Program-made: the position numbers and the translations under genes
In this document: positions 42,717 through 50,530 of the stretch, piece after piece
Layout: each line of letters opens with the position of its first letter
How positions within the stretch are numbered: the first letter of the stretch is position 1
Notes under the pieces: generated by a model
Told to the model about the DNA's origin: nothing
Seen by the model: the letters and a program-made list of their open reading frames with translations, nothing else
Databases searched by the model: none
From: NIOZ-UU13 sp964417935
Lineage (GTDB): Bacteria > Planctomycetota > Phycisphaerae > Sedimentisphaerales > Anaerobacaceae
Length of the DNA: 64,000 bases
Reading direction: 5' to 3'
Assembly: GCA_964417935.1 (NCBI GenBank)
Contig: CAYQKF010000001.1
Location: 1 to 64,000, forward strand

Positions 42717-43240
42717 GTCGTTCCCTCCGAGAGTATCTCGTGCAGCCGAAGGCGCGCACGGACCAGCCGGCTGCGCACCGCATCTTCGCTGATTCCCAGT
42801 GTTTCGGCTACACTGGCACAATTGTGACCATTTAGATAATACAGAGTTATCGGTTCGCGGTATCCGTCCGGTAGTTGAGAGATAGCTTCATACAAACGTT
42901 CTATATTCTCATTGACCTGTTTTTGTGGGGCAAGGACATCATCTGGTATCGGCCGAATCGATGAGCGGTTGCGATAGTAATCGATACACATCCGCCGAGC
43001 GATTTGCAGCAGCCATGGGCGGGCACGGCTGGGGTCCCTCAGAGTGTCAAGTTTCGTGACTGCTTTTAAGAAAACCTCTTGCATAATATCCTCACTATCG
43101 TGAAAGTTTTTCGTCCGTGCAATACACAAGCCCAGCACCGCCGACGCGTACTTAAGCACAAGCATCTGAGGCGTTAAAGTTTCTCCCGTACCCGCCGCAC
43201 TTGTTTCTTTGTTTTTGTTCAGCGGCCCAGCTTCAGTCAA
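42713..43240 (-). CDS. ECF-family RNA polymerase sigma factor
   Basis: A 175-residue two-domain sigma factor. Region 2: VLKYASAVLGLCIART, SEDIMQEVFLKAVTKLDTLRDP, WLLQIARRMCIDYYR; linker; region 4: ISQLPDGYREPITLYYLNGHNCASVAETLGISEDAVRSRLVRARLRL, which includes the HTH for the -35 element. It is followed, with a 4-base overlap, by its anti-sigma gene. The start is a TTG at 43240 behind AGGGG; ATG codons in the upstream leader are out of frame. The set of promoters it controls is unknown; the convergent sulfatase operon is a candidate by proximity only. Confidence 0.88.
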   Translation of the reverse strand: MTEAGPLNKNKETSAAGTGETLTPQMLVLKYASAVLGLCIARTKNFHDSEDIMQEVFLKAVTKLDTLRDPSRARPWLLQIARRMCIDYYRNRSSIRPIPDDVLAPQKQVNENIERLYEAISQLPDGYREPITLYYLNGHNCASVAETLGISEDAVRSRLVRARLRLHEILSEGTT

Positions 43241-43422
43241 TTAACATCCCCTTTCACTAACAATGACGGAAAAAATCCAAGACTGTGACAGGTATTGTAA
43301 GACTTTTGAAAAATTTTTATTCCCTATTCTACCCCAAAGCTCATAAAAAAAGCCGAGCCAAACCAGCCCGGTAAGCGATAGTCTTGCAAAAAAGGTCAAA
43401 ACAGCATATAAATTAAGCCGTT

Positions 43423-45477
43423 ATGGCGAAAGATATAAAGAAACAAACTTGTGCTGAGCTTGCCGAACGTATCGAGCGATTGCGGGACGAGATTAGAGAG
43501 CACGATTACCTCTATTATGTATTCGGTCAGCCGAAAATCGGCGACCGACAGTACGACAAGCTCTTCGCCAAGCTCAAGGCGTTAGAAGAGGCGAACCCAC
43601 AATTTATTACACCCGATTCACCTACCCAGCGCGTTTCCGAACAGCCCATCGAAGGTTTTACCAACGTCAGGCACGCAGTGCCGATGCTGAGTATAGATAA
43701 TACTTATAACGCCGATGAGCTAAAGGCCTTTGACGAGAGAGTAACAAAGCAGCTTGTCAGCAAAGATTACGATTATGTGGTCGAGCTGAAAATCGATGGG
43801 CTTGCTATAAGTCTTCGTTATGAGGATGGGATTCTGGTTACGGCTGCTACTCGTGGTGACGGTGAAGTAGGTGATGACGTTACCGCTAATGTGCGCACAA
43901 TAAAAGCTGTGCCGCTCACACTATTGGGCCGGGATACAATCCCCGCCGTACTCGAAGTTCGCGGCGAAGTCTATATGCCCACAAGCGCTTTTGTTGAACT
44001 GAACAAACTTCGCGCAGAAGCCGGCGAGCCGGTCTTTGCCAATCCTCGGAATGCGGCGGCAGGCTCTTTGAAGCTGCTGGATTCAAGAATTACCGCAGCA
44101 AGGAACCTTTCGTTCTTTGCATACGCGACCGGCCAGGTTTCCGAGCCGTTAGCAGAAAATCATTACCAAACGCTGGAGGGATTCAAAAAACTCGGCCTGC
44201 CTGTTAATCCTAATATCAAAAGGGCCAAAGACATCAACGAAGTAATAGATATTTGTTTGGCTTCGAGTGAAAAACGGCTGAAGCTGGATTACCAGATTGA
44301 CGGTATGGTGATAAAGATTAACCGCTTCGAGCAGCGGGATGTATTAGGCGCGACGGGCAGGGCGCCCCGGTGGTGCATTTCATATAAGTTCGCCGCTGAG
44401 CAGGCTGAGACTATCGTCGAAACAATTGATGTTCAGGTCGGCAAAAGCGGAATTTTGACGCCGGTGGCAAATCTGACGCCGGTGCAATTATCCGGTACGA
44501 CGGTCAAGCGGGCGAGCCTGCACAATTTTGACATGCTCGCAAAACTCGACGTGCGGTGCGGTGACACTGTGGTAATTGAAAAGGCCGGCGAGATAATACC
44601 ACAGGTGGTGAAAGTAACGATACAACAGCGAAAAAACGTATTCAGTGAAACATTTGCGCTTCCTTTGATGTGCCCTGTATGTGGCGGACAAGTTAAAAAA
44701 GACGATAATGGTGTATATCTTCACTGTGATAATCCAAACTGTGTTGCTAAACTGAAAGAACGCTTGGAATACTTCGTTGGAAAAAACCAGATGGATATCG
44801 ACACATTAGGTTCTGCTCTTATAGAACAATTGGTTGATGTGGGGCTAGTAAAGAATTTTGCGGGCCTCTACAAGTTACAGAAATCGGAGCTGGCCGGCCT
44901 GGAGCGAATGGCCGAGAAAAGCGCCGACAATGTCATAAGAGCGGTAGAGGCGAGCAAGACCAGGCCATTATGGCGATTTGTTACGGCTTTGGGCATCCGC
45001 CATATCGGGGGCCAATCCGCTCAGATTTTAGCTGAATATTTTGGCTCGCTTGATGCTATTATGAACGCAACACAAGAAGAGCTTGCCCAGATAGACCAAA
45101 TCGGCCCGACAATGGCGGAAAGTGTGTATGAATATTTTCGCAATCCGGGTAACCGGGCGGTAATCGACCAATTATTGGCCGCGGGCCTAAGGCCTCAGCA
45201 GCCAAAAGCACGGCCCCGGCGAAGGGGAAAATTACAAGGCAAGACTATTGTTGTCACCGGCACGCTGGAGAACTTCACACGCCAGCAAATAGAGCAAGCG
45301 ATTAGACAGGCAGGGGCGAAATCATCATCGAGTGTAAGTAAGAAAACCGATTTCGTGTTAGCCGGCGAAAATCCGGGTAGCAAACTCGACAAAGCCAGAG
45401 AACTCGGAATTGAAGTTATTGATGAAAGTCAATTCATCAAACTTATCCAACAGGGACCCAAGTTAAAGGAAAATTGA
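43423..45477 (+). CDS. ligA: NAD-dependent DNA ligase
   Basis: Joins nicked DNA using NAD+ in replication and repair. 684 residues, normal length. Domain Ia (HDYLYYVFGQPKIGDRQYD), adenylation domain with the catalytic Lys123 in ELKIDGLAIS, TRGDGEVGDDVTANVRT, EVRGEVYMP, FANPRNAAAGSL, IDGMVIK; OB fold around VTPVQLSGTTVKRASLHN; four-Cys zinc finger (CPVC...CDNPNC); HhH region (LVDVGLVKNFAGLY, ALGIRHIG); BRCT domain at the end (LQGKTIVVTGTLENFTRQQI). It is followed immediately by two small AT-rich genes that overlap each other. Confidence 0.96.
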   Translation: MAKDIKKQTCAELAERIERLRDEIREHDYLYYVFGQPKIGDRQYDKLFAKLKALEEANPQFITPDSPTQRVSEQPIEGFTNVRHAVPMLSIDNTYNADELKAFDERVTKQLVSKDYDYVVELKIDGLAISLRYEDGILVTAATRGDGEVGDDVTANVRTIKAVPLTLLGRDTIPAVLEVRGEVYMPTSAFVELNKLRAEAGEPVFANPRNAAAGSLKLLDSRITAARNLSFFAYATGQVSEPLAENHYQTLEGFKKLGLPVNPNIKRAKDINEVIDICLASSEKRLKLDYQIDGMVIKINRFEQRDVLGATGRAPRWCISYKFAAEQAETIVETIDVQVGKSGILTPVANLTPVQLSGTTVKRASLHNFDMLAKLDVRCGDTVVIEKAGEIIPQVVKVTIQQRKNVFSETFALPLMCPVCGGQVKKDDNGVYLHCDNPNCVAKLKERLEYFVGKNQMDIDTLGSALIEQLVDVGLVKNFAGLYKLQKSELAGLERMAEKSADNVIRAVEASKTRPLWRFVTALGIRHIGGQSAQILAEYFGSLDAIMNATQEELAQIDQIGPTMAESVYEYFRNPGNRAVIDQLLAAGLRPQQPKARPRRRGKLQGKTIVVTGTLENFTRQQIEQAIRQAGAKSSSSVSKKTDFVLAGENPGSKLDKARELGIEVIDESQFIKLIQQGPKLKEN

Positions 45478-45482
45478 AATCA

Positions 45483-45830
45483 ATGGATACGGGAAATTAT
45501 GTTGAGATTTTTGCTAAAAGTTCTTCTGGTAATCCATATACAGTTAGATTTTACCTTGATGAAAATGAAATATCAGCTTTTTGCTCATGTCCTGCCGGAG
45601 TTTATCGAATTCTATGTAAGCATGTAATGCGGATTATAAATGGTGATGACTCAATTCTTTATGATAGGAGCCAAAAAAAACTTATGGAACAAATCGTCTC
45701 TCACTTGCAAAAAACAATTATTCACTCACTTTTGTCTGAATTAAATGAATCTGAAATACTTCTGAAAAAGGCACAGCAGAAAGCCAAAAAAGCAAAGAAA
45801 AATCTTGAGAAGGCAATATTACAAAAATGA
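45483..45830 (+). CDS. Small SWIM-type zinc-finger protein
   Basis: A 115-residue protein. Around residue 35 it has ISAFCSCPAGVYRILCKHVMRI, matching the SWIM zinc finger (C-x-C-x(n)-C-x-H), which binds DNA or protein. The second half is Lys/Gln-rich and probably helical (LLKKAQQKAKKAKKNLEKA). AAAGGA lies 11 bases before the ATG at 45483; a TTG at 45474 overlaps the ligA stop. Its TGA overlaps the next gene's ATG (ATGA at 45827-45830), so the pair is translationally coupled. Composition is more AT-rich than ligA and ribD, which may mark an inserted pair. Confidence 0.6.
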   Translation: MDTGNYVEIFAKSSSGNPYTVRFYLDENEISAFCSCPAGVYRILCKHVMRIINGDDSILYDRSQKKLMEQIVSHLQKTIIHSLLSELNESEILLKKAQQKAKKAKKNLEKAILQK

Positions 45831-46408
45831 ACTCAAAAGATGACTCCTTAAAACTTCTCGAAAAACTTATCACCCAAAAGTTTTTGGGAAAAAAGAGAAG
45901 GTATCCAACAAAAGAAAAAAGACTTACCGAATTCTTAAAAAATCCGGAACGCACTCTAACTGATAATGACGAATGGTTTATATATGTTCCCTCTTGTTTC
46001 AATGACTGCCTGGATATTGCAAAAACGGATCGTCGTTTTAAAACAGGTTGTAAAATTAAGGATAAAAAAACTGAAAAAATGAGGGATGAAACGAAAATTA
46101 GAAAGGTATGGACACAGGGGTCTCATTTTGACTTTCATCGTGGTTGCACTCTTTACGACACTCCGAAGGCATACAATAGGTGGGGTGACGCAATTAATGA
46201 AATAAAGTACTGTATCTCGATTCACAGTGGAAAATGTGCAAAACCAGCGATGGATAAAGATAAGCGAGACCCTGGAGAAGTAGTATTTTCAATCTTTTCA
46301 CCATGTCACCAAACAAAGAGCCTAAAAGAAATTGGAGAATTTACTCTCAAACAAGACGAGTTTGTGCGATTTCTAATTAATGGAAATCCGAAAATTATTT
46401 CAAAATAA
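45827..46408 (+). CDS. Unknown Lys-rich protein coupled to the SWIM protein
   Basis: A 193-residue, AT-rich, basic protein with no recognised family. It contains regularly spaced cysteines and histidines: YVPSCFNDCLDIA, KTGCKIK, GSHFDFHRGCTLYDT, IKYCISIHSGKCAKP and FSPCHQTK, which could bind metal. ATGA overlap with the SWIM gene means they are made together, so they probably act as a pair (for example a restriction, toxin or recombination-like accessory set). It ends just before ribD. Function cannot be stated. Confidence 0.55.
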   Translation: MNSKDDSLKLLEKLITQKFLGKKRRYPTKEKRLTEFLKNPERTLTDNDEWFIYVPSCFNDCLDIAKTDRRFKTGCKIKDKKTEKMRDETKIRKVWTQGSHFDFHRGCTLYDTPKAYNRWGDAINEIKYCISIHSGKCAKPAMDKDKRDPGEVVFSIFSPCHQTKSLKEIGEFTLKQDEFVRFLINGNPKIISK

Positions 46409-46425
46409 AGAATTGGAGAGAACTA

Positions 46426-47571
46426 ATTACTACGCAGGATTCAAAATTCATTCAGATGGCGTTGAGGCTGGCTCGGCGGGGTATCGGCTCGGTTGAGCCG
46501 AATCCTGCGGTCGGGGCGGTTATCGTAAAAGCCAATCAGATTATCGGTAGTGGCTGGCACAATAAGTTCGGCGGCCCCCACGCAGAAATAAACGCACTGG
46601 AAGATTGTAAGACCTTGGGCGTTAATCCTCGCGGCGCTGTGATGTACGTTACGCTTGAGCCGTGCTCTCACGAGGGTAAGACCGGCCCGTGTACACAGGC
46701 TATAATTGAAGCCGGGCTGGCGAAGGTTATTGTCGCAACGATAGACCCATCGGAACACGCCAAAGGTAAGGGCATCGAGCAATTACGCAATGCGGGAATT
46801 GAAATTCAGACCGGCATCTGTGAAACTGAAGCGAGAATACTAAATGCCCCTTTTATCAAATTTGCCGCCACAGGTAAATGCTGGGTGACATTGAAATGGG
46901 CCCAGAGCATTGACGGCAAAGTCGCCCTAACCGAGCCGCGACCGTCAGGGAGCGGTCGGATTTCCGGCGAACAAAGCAGGAAAAACGTGCACAAATTACG
47001 CAGACGAACTCAGGCGATATTAGTGGGCATAAATACCGTAATCGCCGATGACCCGCTACTGACGGCCAGGCCGAGCAAAGGCAAAAAAGCCACAAGAATC
47101 GTCTTAGACAGCCACCTGAGGATTCCTCTGGATTGTAAGCTGATTAAGACGGCCCGAAAAAGCCCTGTGCTGATATATACGAGTGAAAACGCGGTCCAAA
47201 CAAATCCGGAACTTGCGGAAAAGATTACTAAAAAAGGAGTTGAGCTGCTTGCCTACCCGGATACACAGGGCCGGTCTAATCTGTATTTTCTGCTCGATGA
47301 GATGAGTAAACGCGGCATCGCTCAGTTACTTGTCGAAGGTGGGCCGAGGGTATTGACCTCGTTCCTGAAGGAGGGGCTTGCCGATGAAGTTGTCGTTTAT
47401 ATCGCACCGAGAATATTAGGGGCACAGGGCAGCGTTGAGATATCCGGGCCGATGGCGGAATTAACGCAAGCTGTCGGCCTGCATTACGTTGAAATCAAAC
47501 GTTTCGGCGATGACGTCCGCCTGACCGGCCTAACCGGAAAAGCGCTTAGCGAAATTTCCGTCTCCTCCTGA
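46426..47571 (+). CDS. ribD: Bifunctional riboflavin biosynthesis protein RibD
   Basis: Deaminates and then reduces the pyrimidine intermediate in riboflavin synthesis. The deaminase domain has VEPNPAVGAVIV, zinc site GPHAEINALED (His-Ala-Glu) and LEPCSHEGKTGPC (PCxxxGxTxPC). The reductase domain starts at CWVTLKWAQSIDGKVAL, with GINTVIADDPLLTAR, TRIVLDSHLRIPLDCKL and LLVEGGPRVLTSFL. The only ATG (46456) would omit the usual first helix residues: upstream codons read in frame DSKFIQ, as in DxxFMRMAL of other RibDs, and a ribosome binding site GGAGAG lies at 46415-46420. The real start is therefore probably a rare codon (ATT at 46426 or ACG at 46432). Confidence 0.9.
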   Translation: MTTQDSKFIQMALRLARRGIGSVEPNPAVGAVIVKANQIIGSGWHNKFGGPHAEINALEDCKTLGVNPRGAVMYVTLEPCSHEGKTGPCTQAIIEAGLAKVIVATIDPSEHAKGKGIEQLRNAGIEIQTGICETEARILNAPFIKFAATGKCWVTLKWAQSIDGKVALTEPRPSGSGRISGEQSRKNVHKLRRRTQAILVGINTVIADDPLLTARPSKGKKATRIVLDSHLRIPLDCKLIKTARKSPVLIYTSENAVQTNPELAEKITKKGVELLAYPDTQGRSNLYFLLDEMSKRGIAQLLVEGGPRVLTSFLKEGLADEVVVYIAPRILGAQGSVEISGPMAELTQAVGLHYVEIKRFGDDVRLTGLTGKALSEISVSS

Positions 47572-47602
47572 AAATAATGCTTTGTCACAAATGCATTGAC
47601 GG

Positions 47603-47673
47603 ATGTCATTCCTGCGAAAGCAGGAATCCAGATGTGTCGAAGGTCTGGATTCCGCATCAAGTGCGGAATGACA
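47603..47673. repeat. GTCATTCC-family palindrome, inverted full copy
   Basis: The same 70-base double-hairpin element as 23583-23653 in the opposite orientation: ATTCCTGCgaaaGCAGGAAT then GATTCCGCAtcaagTGCGGAAT. It lies between ribD and the URO-D gene. Confidence 0.75.
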
Positions 47674-47737
47674 ATTCATCAAATCACGAGTGACAGAGCA
47701 ATAGTTTCGTAGCTCGCATAATTCGGGGATGCATTGA

Positions 47738-48754
47738 ATGGATAAAAGAGAGGTGGTTAAATTAGCGATTGAGGGACGCAAGGTTCCATACATTCCCTGG
47801 AACTGCGGCTTTACTGTGGAGGCGGCTGAGAAGCTGCGGAATCATTTTGGCCGGGATGATTTGGACAGGGTCTTAGATAACCATTTTGTCAAGCTTGGCA
47901 GTGATATAGGATTTTTTACTGCTCTCGGTGAAGACCATTGCCGTGATGTCTTTGGAGTGGTGTGGGACCGCAGTATTGACAAGGATATAGGTAATGTTGA
48001 GGGGTGTGTTTTGCCGGAGCCAACACTTGCCGGATATGAGTTTCCCGACCCGCTGGACAGGCAGTTTTTTGAGAATATCCCCGAACTGCTATCGCAATAT
48101 GGGGATTGTTTCCGGGTCTTTAAGATTGGGTTTTCACTATACGAGCGGGCCTGGGCGATGCGGGGGATGGAAAACCTGATGATGGATTTTTTAGACCATC
48201 CGGTATTCGTGCACGAGCTTTTGCGAAGAATAGCCGACTATAATATCGCCCAGATTACCGAAGCCCGGAAATATGATATAGATGCGGTCTATTTCGGCGA
48301 TGACTGGGGCCAGCAGACGGGCCTGCAGATGGGGCCGCGGATGTGGGCGGAATTTATCCGGCCCCAGTTGAAGCGGATGTACTCGGTGGTTTGGGAGGCG
48401 GACAAGTACGTTACTATCCATTCGTGCGGCAAGGTGGATGAGCTTTTTGATGATTTGATTGAGCTTGGGCTTAATTGCTTTAATCCGTTTCAGCCGGAGG
48501 TCATGGACGTCTTTGACCTTATGAAAAGGTATAAGGGACGGCTTGCATTTCACGGCGGCCTGTCCACCCAGCAGACCCTGCCATACGGCTCGGTAGAAGA
48601 TGTTAAGAAGGCGACAGCCAAACTATTAGAATCAGGCAAAGATGGCGGCTACATCTTCGCACCCGCCCACGCCGTCGAGGGCGATGTCCCATTAGAGAAT
48701 ATGTTAGCCTTTATAGATGTCCTTCACGCCCAGAACGGCTACAAAGGACGATAA
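47738..48754 (+). CDS. Uroporphyrinogen decarboxylase (URO-D) family protein
   Basis: A 338-residue TIM barrel of the HemE/MtaA/CmuA superfamily. It begins DKREVVKLAIEGRKVPYIPW. Sequence signals: FSLYERAWAMRGMENLMMDF, VYFGDDWGQQTGLQMGP, a zinc-type motif VTIHSCGKVDELF (His-x-Cys) and LAFHGGLSTQQTLPYG. The His-Ser-Cys motif is a feature of the corrinoid methyltransferase branch (MtaA, CmuA) rather than true HemE, so this may transfer a methyl group from a corrinoid or demethylate a methoxylated compound. No corrinoid protein is beside it. True porphyrin biosynthesis is less likely. Confidence 0.8.
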   Translation: MDKREVVKLAIEGRKVPYIPWNCGFTVEAAEKLRNHFGRDDLDRVLDNHFVKLGSDIGFFTALGEDHCRDVFGVVWDRSIDKDIGNVEGCVLPEPTLAGYEFPDPLDRQFFENIPELLSQYGDCFRVFKIGFSLYERAWAMRGMENLMMDFLDHPVFVHELLRRIADYNIAQITEARKYDIDAVYFGDDWGQQTGLQMGPRMWAEFIRPQLKRMYSVVWEADKYVTIHSCGKVDELFDDLIELGLNCFNPFQPEVMDVFDLMKRYKGRLAFHGGLSTQQTLPYGSVEDVKKATAKLLESGKDGGYIFAPAHAVEGDVPLENMLAFIDVLHAQNGYKGR

Positions 48755-48827
48755 TCGTGTATCGACAATAAGCTTTTCGCTTGTGTGGGTGGCTTCGTGA
48801 TTTATTTCAGTAAAATCATAGTTGACA

Positions 48828-49463
48828 CTACTCCCTGCTGTGAGAACAAACCCACTTACAGAAGCGTCTGGCGAGTTCCTTGATATTAACTGTAATGCCA
48901 AACATGCCTGGCTTTACTTCAACAATTTCTTCCTGCTTTGTTTCTGCTGGGTTTTCGGGCCATAAGTCAGCTTCTACGCGTTTAAGAGCAAGCTCGATAT
49001 GTGTTTGTATATCTCTGCTCCCACAGTAGTATCCTTTTTTTATCTCACTCCATTTTAACTCAACCCACTCTTCATTATTAGGCCAAATACCTTCAGTGAT
49101 AAGGGGAGTTCTCGGGCTTTTAAGCCTTTTGTCGTGTATGATAGTGAGCAGAACATAGTCAGCTCTTAGTGATTTCTCTATTTTAACTCGTTTTGATAAG
49201 TGCTTTGGTTTATCATCGTCAATTAAGCGACCGATGTGGGCATCTAAAGTTGTGGCATAAGGCAACACTAACAAGTCTCTTGGGTCAGGTGTTTTCTCAT
49301 TATCATCTACCCACTTCAAGATATCTTCATAAAAGGCTTTGGCCTGTTTCTGAAAGTCTACCATTCTCTTTTCAACAATAATCCACGTGCTTATCTTTTC
49401 AGCAACCTCCAGCAAATAATCCCTACGTTCTTTCTCCGCCGTTTCTATTTCTGCCTTTTCCAT
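48828..49463 (-). CDS. Hypothetical soluble protein
   Basis: A 211-residue protein, or 223 if a TTG at 49499 is used. The first third is charged and helical (EKAEIETAEKERRDYLLEVAEKI, then KRMVDFQKQAKAFYEDILKWV); the middle contains PDPRDLLVLPYATTLDAHIGRL and ADYVLLTIIHDK; the end has PNNEEWVELKWSEIKKGYYCG. No signal peptide, membrane helix or familiar family. Composition is AT-rich like the small genes near 45.5 kb. Neighbours give no functional clue. Confidence 0.5.
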   Translation of the reverse strand: MEKAEIETAEKERRDYLLEVAEKISTWIIVEKRMVDFQKQAKAFYEDILKWVDDNEKTPDPRDLLVLPYATTLDAHIGRLIDDDKPKHLSKRVKIEKSLRADYVLLTIIHDKRLKSPRTPLITEGIWPNNEEWVELKWSEIKKGYYCGSRDIQTHIELALKRVEADLWPENPAETKQEEIVEVKPGMFGITVNIKELARRFCKWVCSHSRE

Positions 49464-49591
49464 ACCCGTAATTTTAAGGGATTTTGGCTTAAATGGCAAC
49501 GTTTTCTGTGTTTTTTACTTGCTTGGCTTGGGTATAGTGATTGGTCAAGAACAATAGATTTCTCGTCTAAGGCCGATTTTGAATATATCAG

Positions 49592-49635
49592 AAAGTGAGC
49601 TAAAGTTTGGAGTGCCTAAAGTGAGCTAAAGTTTG
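49592..49635. repeat. CTAAAGT heptamer repeats, inverted copy
   Basis: AAAGTGAGCTAAAGT and GTGCCTAAAGTGAGCTAAAGT words, the reverse complement of the 19292-19334 family. Part of the 49500-50530 gene-free stretch, which also holds a GTCATTCC element, an inverted repeat and the leader of the DUF11 gene. Confidence 0.6.
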
Positions 49636-50000
49636 ATAATTCTTCGCAGGAAATGGCAGGCTTGGTTCTTCTCCAAAAAAGTTGGTTAAAACAGCCTCTA
49701 CTGAGGCTGGTATTTATCGCTTTGGAGGCGCCGGCATAATCATAATTGGGCGGCTCTCAAAGCGATGCCCCCCGGAGTTTATCCCTGCAAAAGCAGGGGC
49801 TGTATGCCGCCATAGTGGCGCTCGCCTCGCTCCAGCGTTGCCCTACTCTCCACCATGGCAGACAAATTATACCAAGGTATGCTGTTGCCCACAAAGCGTT
49901 AAATCCAAGGACGTTAGGCCGATTTTTCAGTCTGTGGCCACCAACTTTTTGGGATGATAGCCCAGGGTTTTTAATTAGTTCCTGTTGCGGAAACAGTATT

Positions 50001-50066
50001 TGTCATTCCCGCGGAAGCGGGAATCCAGCTTTTTCGCTCTGGACCCCTGCTTTCGCAGGGGTGACA
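50001..50066. repeat. GTCATTCC-family palindrome, full copy
   Basis: ATTCCCGCggaaGCGGGAAT followed by CCCCTGCtttcGCAGGGG, bounded by TGTCATTCC and GTGACA. Same family as 17817, 23583 and 47603. Confidence 0.7.
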
Positions 50067-50113
50067 TTGTCGGTTTTTAGGATAACTGCACAGCATAAAT
50101 TTGTCTTTTCCAT

Positions 50114-50176
50114 CGTAAGGTGTCCTGCGGACTGATTTCCTGATTCACTGACAACTCCACAGGACGCCTTACGGCG
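50114..50176. repeat. CGTAAGGTGTCCTG / CAGGACGCCTTACG inverted repeat
   Basis: A 14-base arm at 50114-50127 and its complement, with one G-T pair, at 50160-50173. The right side shares the 15-mer GGACGCCTTACGGCG with the insertion inside the GGDEF gene at 17442-17456. Confidence 0.6.
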
Positions 50177-50210
50177 CTGCATCCTGATGTCCTGACCTAC
50201 TGATGTCCGT

Positions 50211-50260
50211 ATTTTAGGCACTTTTAACTTTAGGCACTTCAAACTTTAGAACTTTAGTAC
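50211..50260. repeat. ACTTTAG heptamer repeats, copy
   Basis: TTTTAGGCACTTTTAACTT followed by TTAGGCACTTCAAACTTTAG words. Same family as 19292 and 55617. Confidence 0.55.
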
Positions 50261-50274
50261 TCCGAATTTTTTCC

Positions 50275-50303
50275 TTGATTAGCAGTATCAAAAAGTGTAT
50301 AAT
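50275..50303 (+). promoter_or_regulatory. Sigma-70 promoter for the DUF11 lipoprotein gene
   Basis: TTGATT (50275-50280), 17 bases, TATAAT (50298-50303). Transcription would start near 50310, leaving a leader of about 220 bases. Confidence 0.6.
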
Positions 50304-50466
50304 TATAATGATTTTAGCGGCCTTTTAAGCGCTGAAAGGAGAAGGGTGCGCAATTCCTTTTAGCCGGCTTTTTATAGGTCCTACAACGGCATCAACTTTT
50401 GGGTTAACTTGGTGAAAAGTTGTACCGATATAATAACGGAAATTGTGCGGCATTAAAGCGAGGGTT

Positions 50467-50503
50467 GAAAAACCATCTATGATGGTTTTCTGCCCGTTTT
50501 TTT
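50467..50503 (+). terminator. Attenuator-like hairpin in the leader of the DUF11 gene
   Basis: AAAACCATC-tat-GATGGTTTT (50469-50489) is a perfect stem followed after seven bases by a run of seven T. It lies 30-60 bases before the start codon. It could terminate early transcripts or act as a leader switch. Confidence 0.4.
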
Positions 50504-50530
50504 GCCTGGTGGTGCGAAAGGGGATATACG

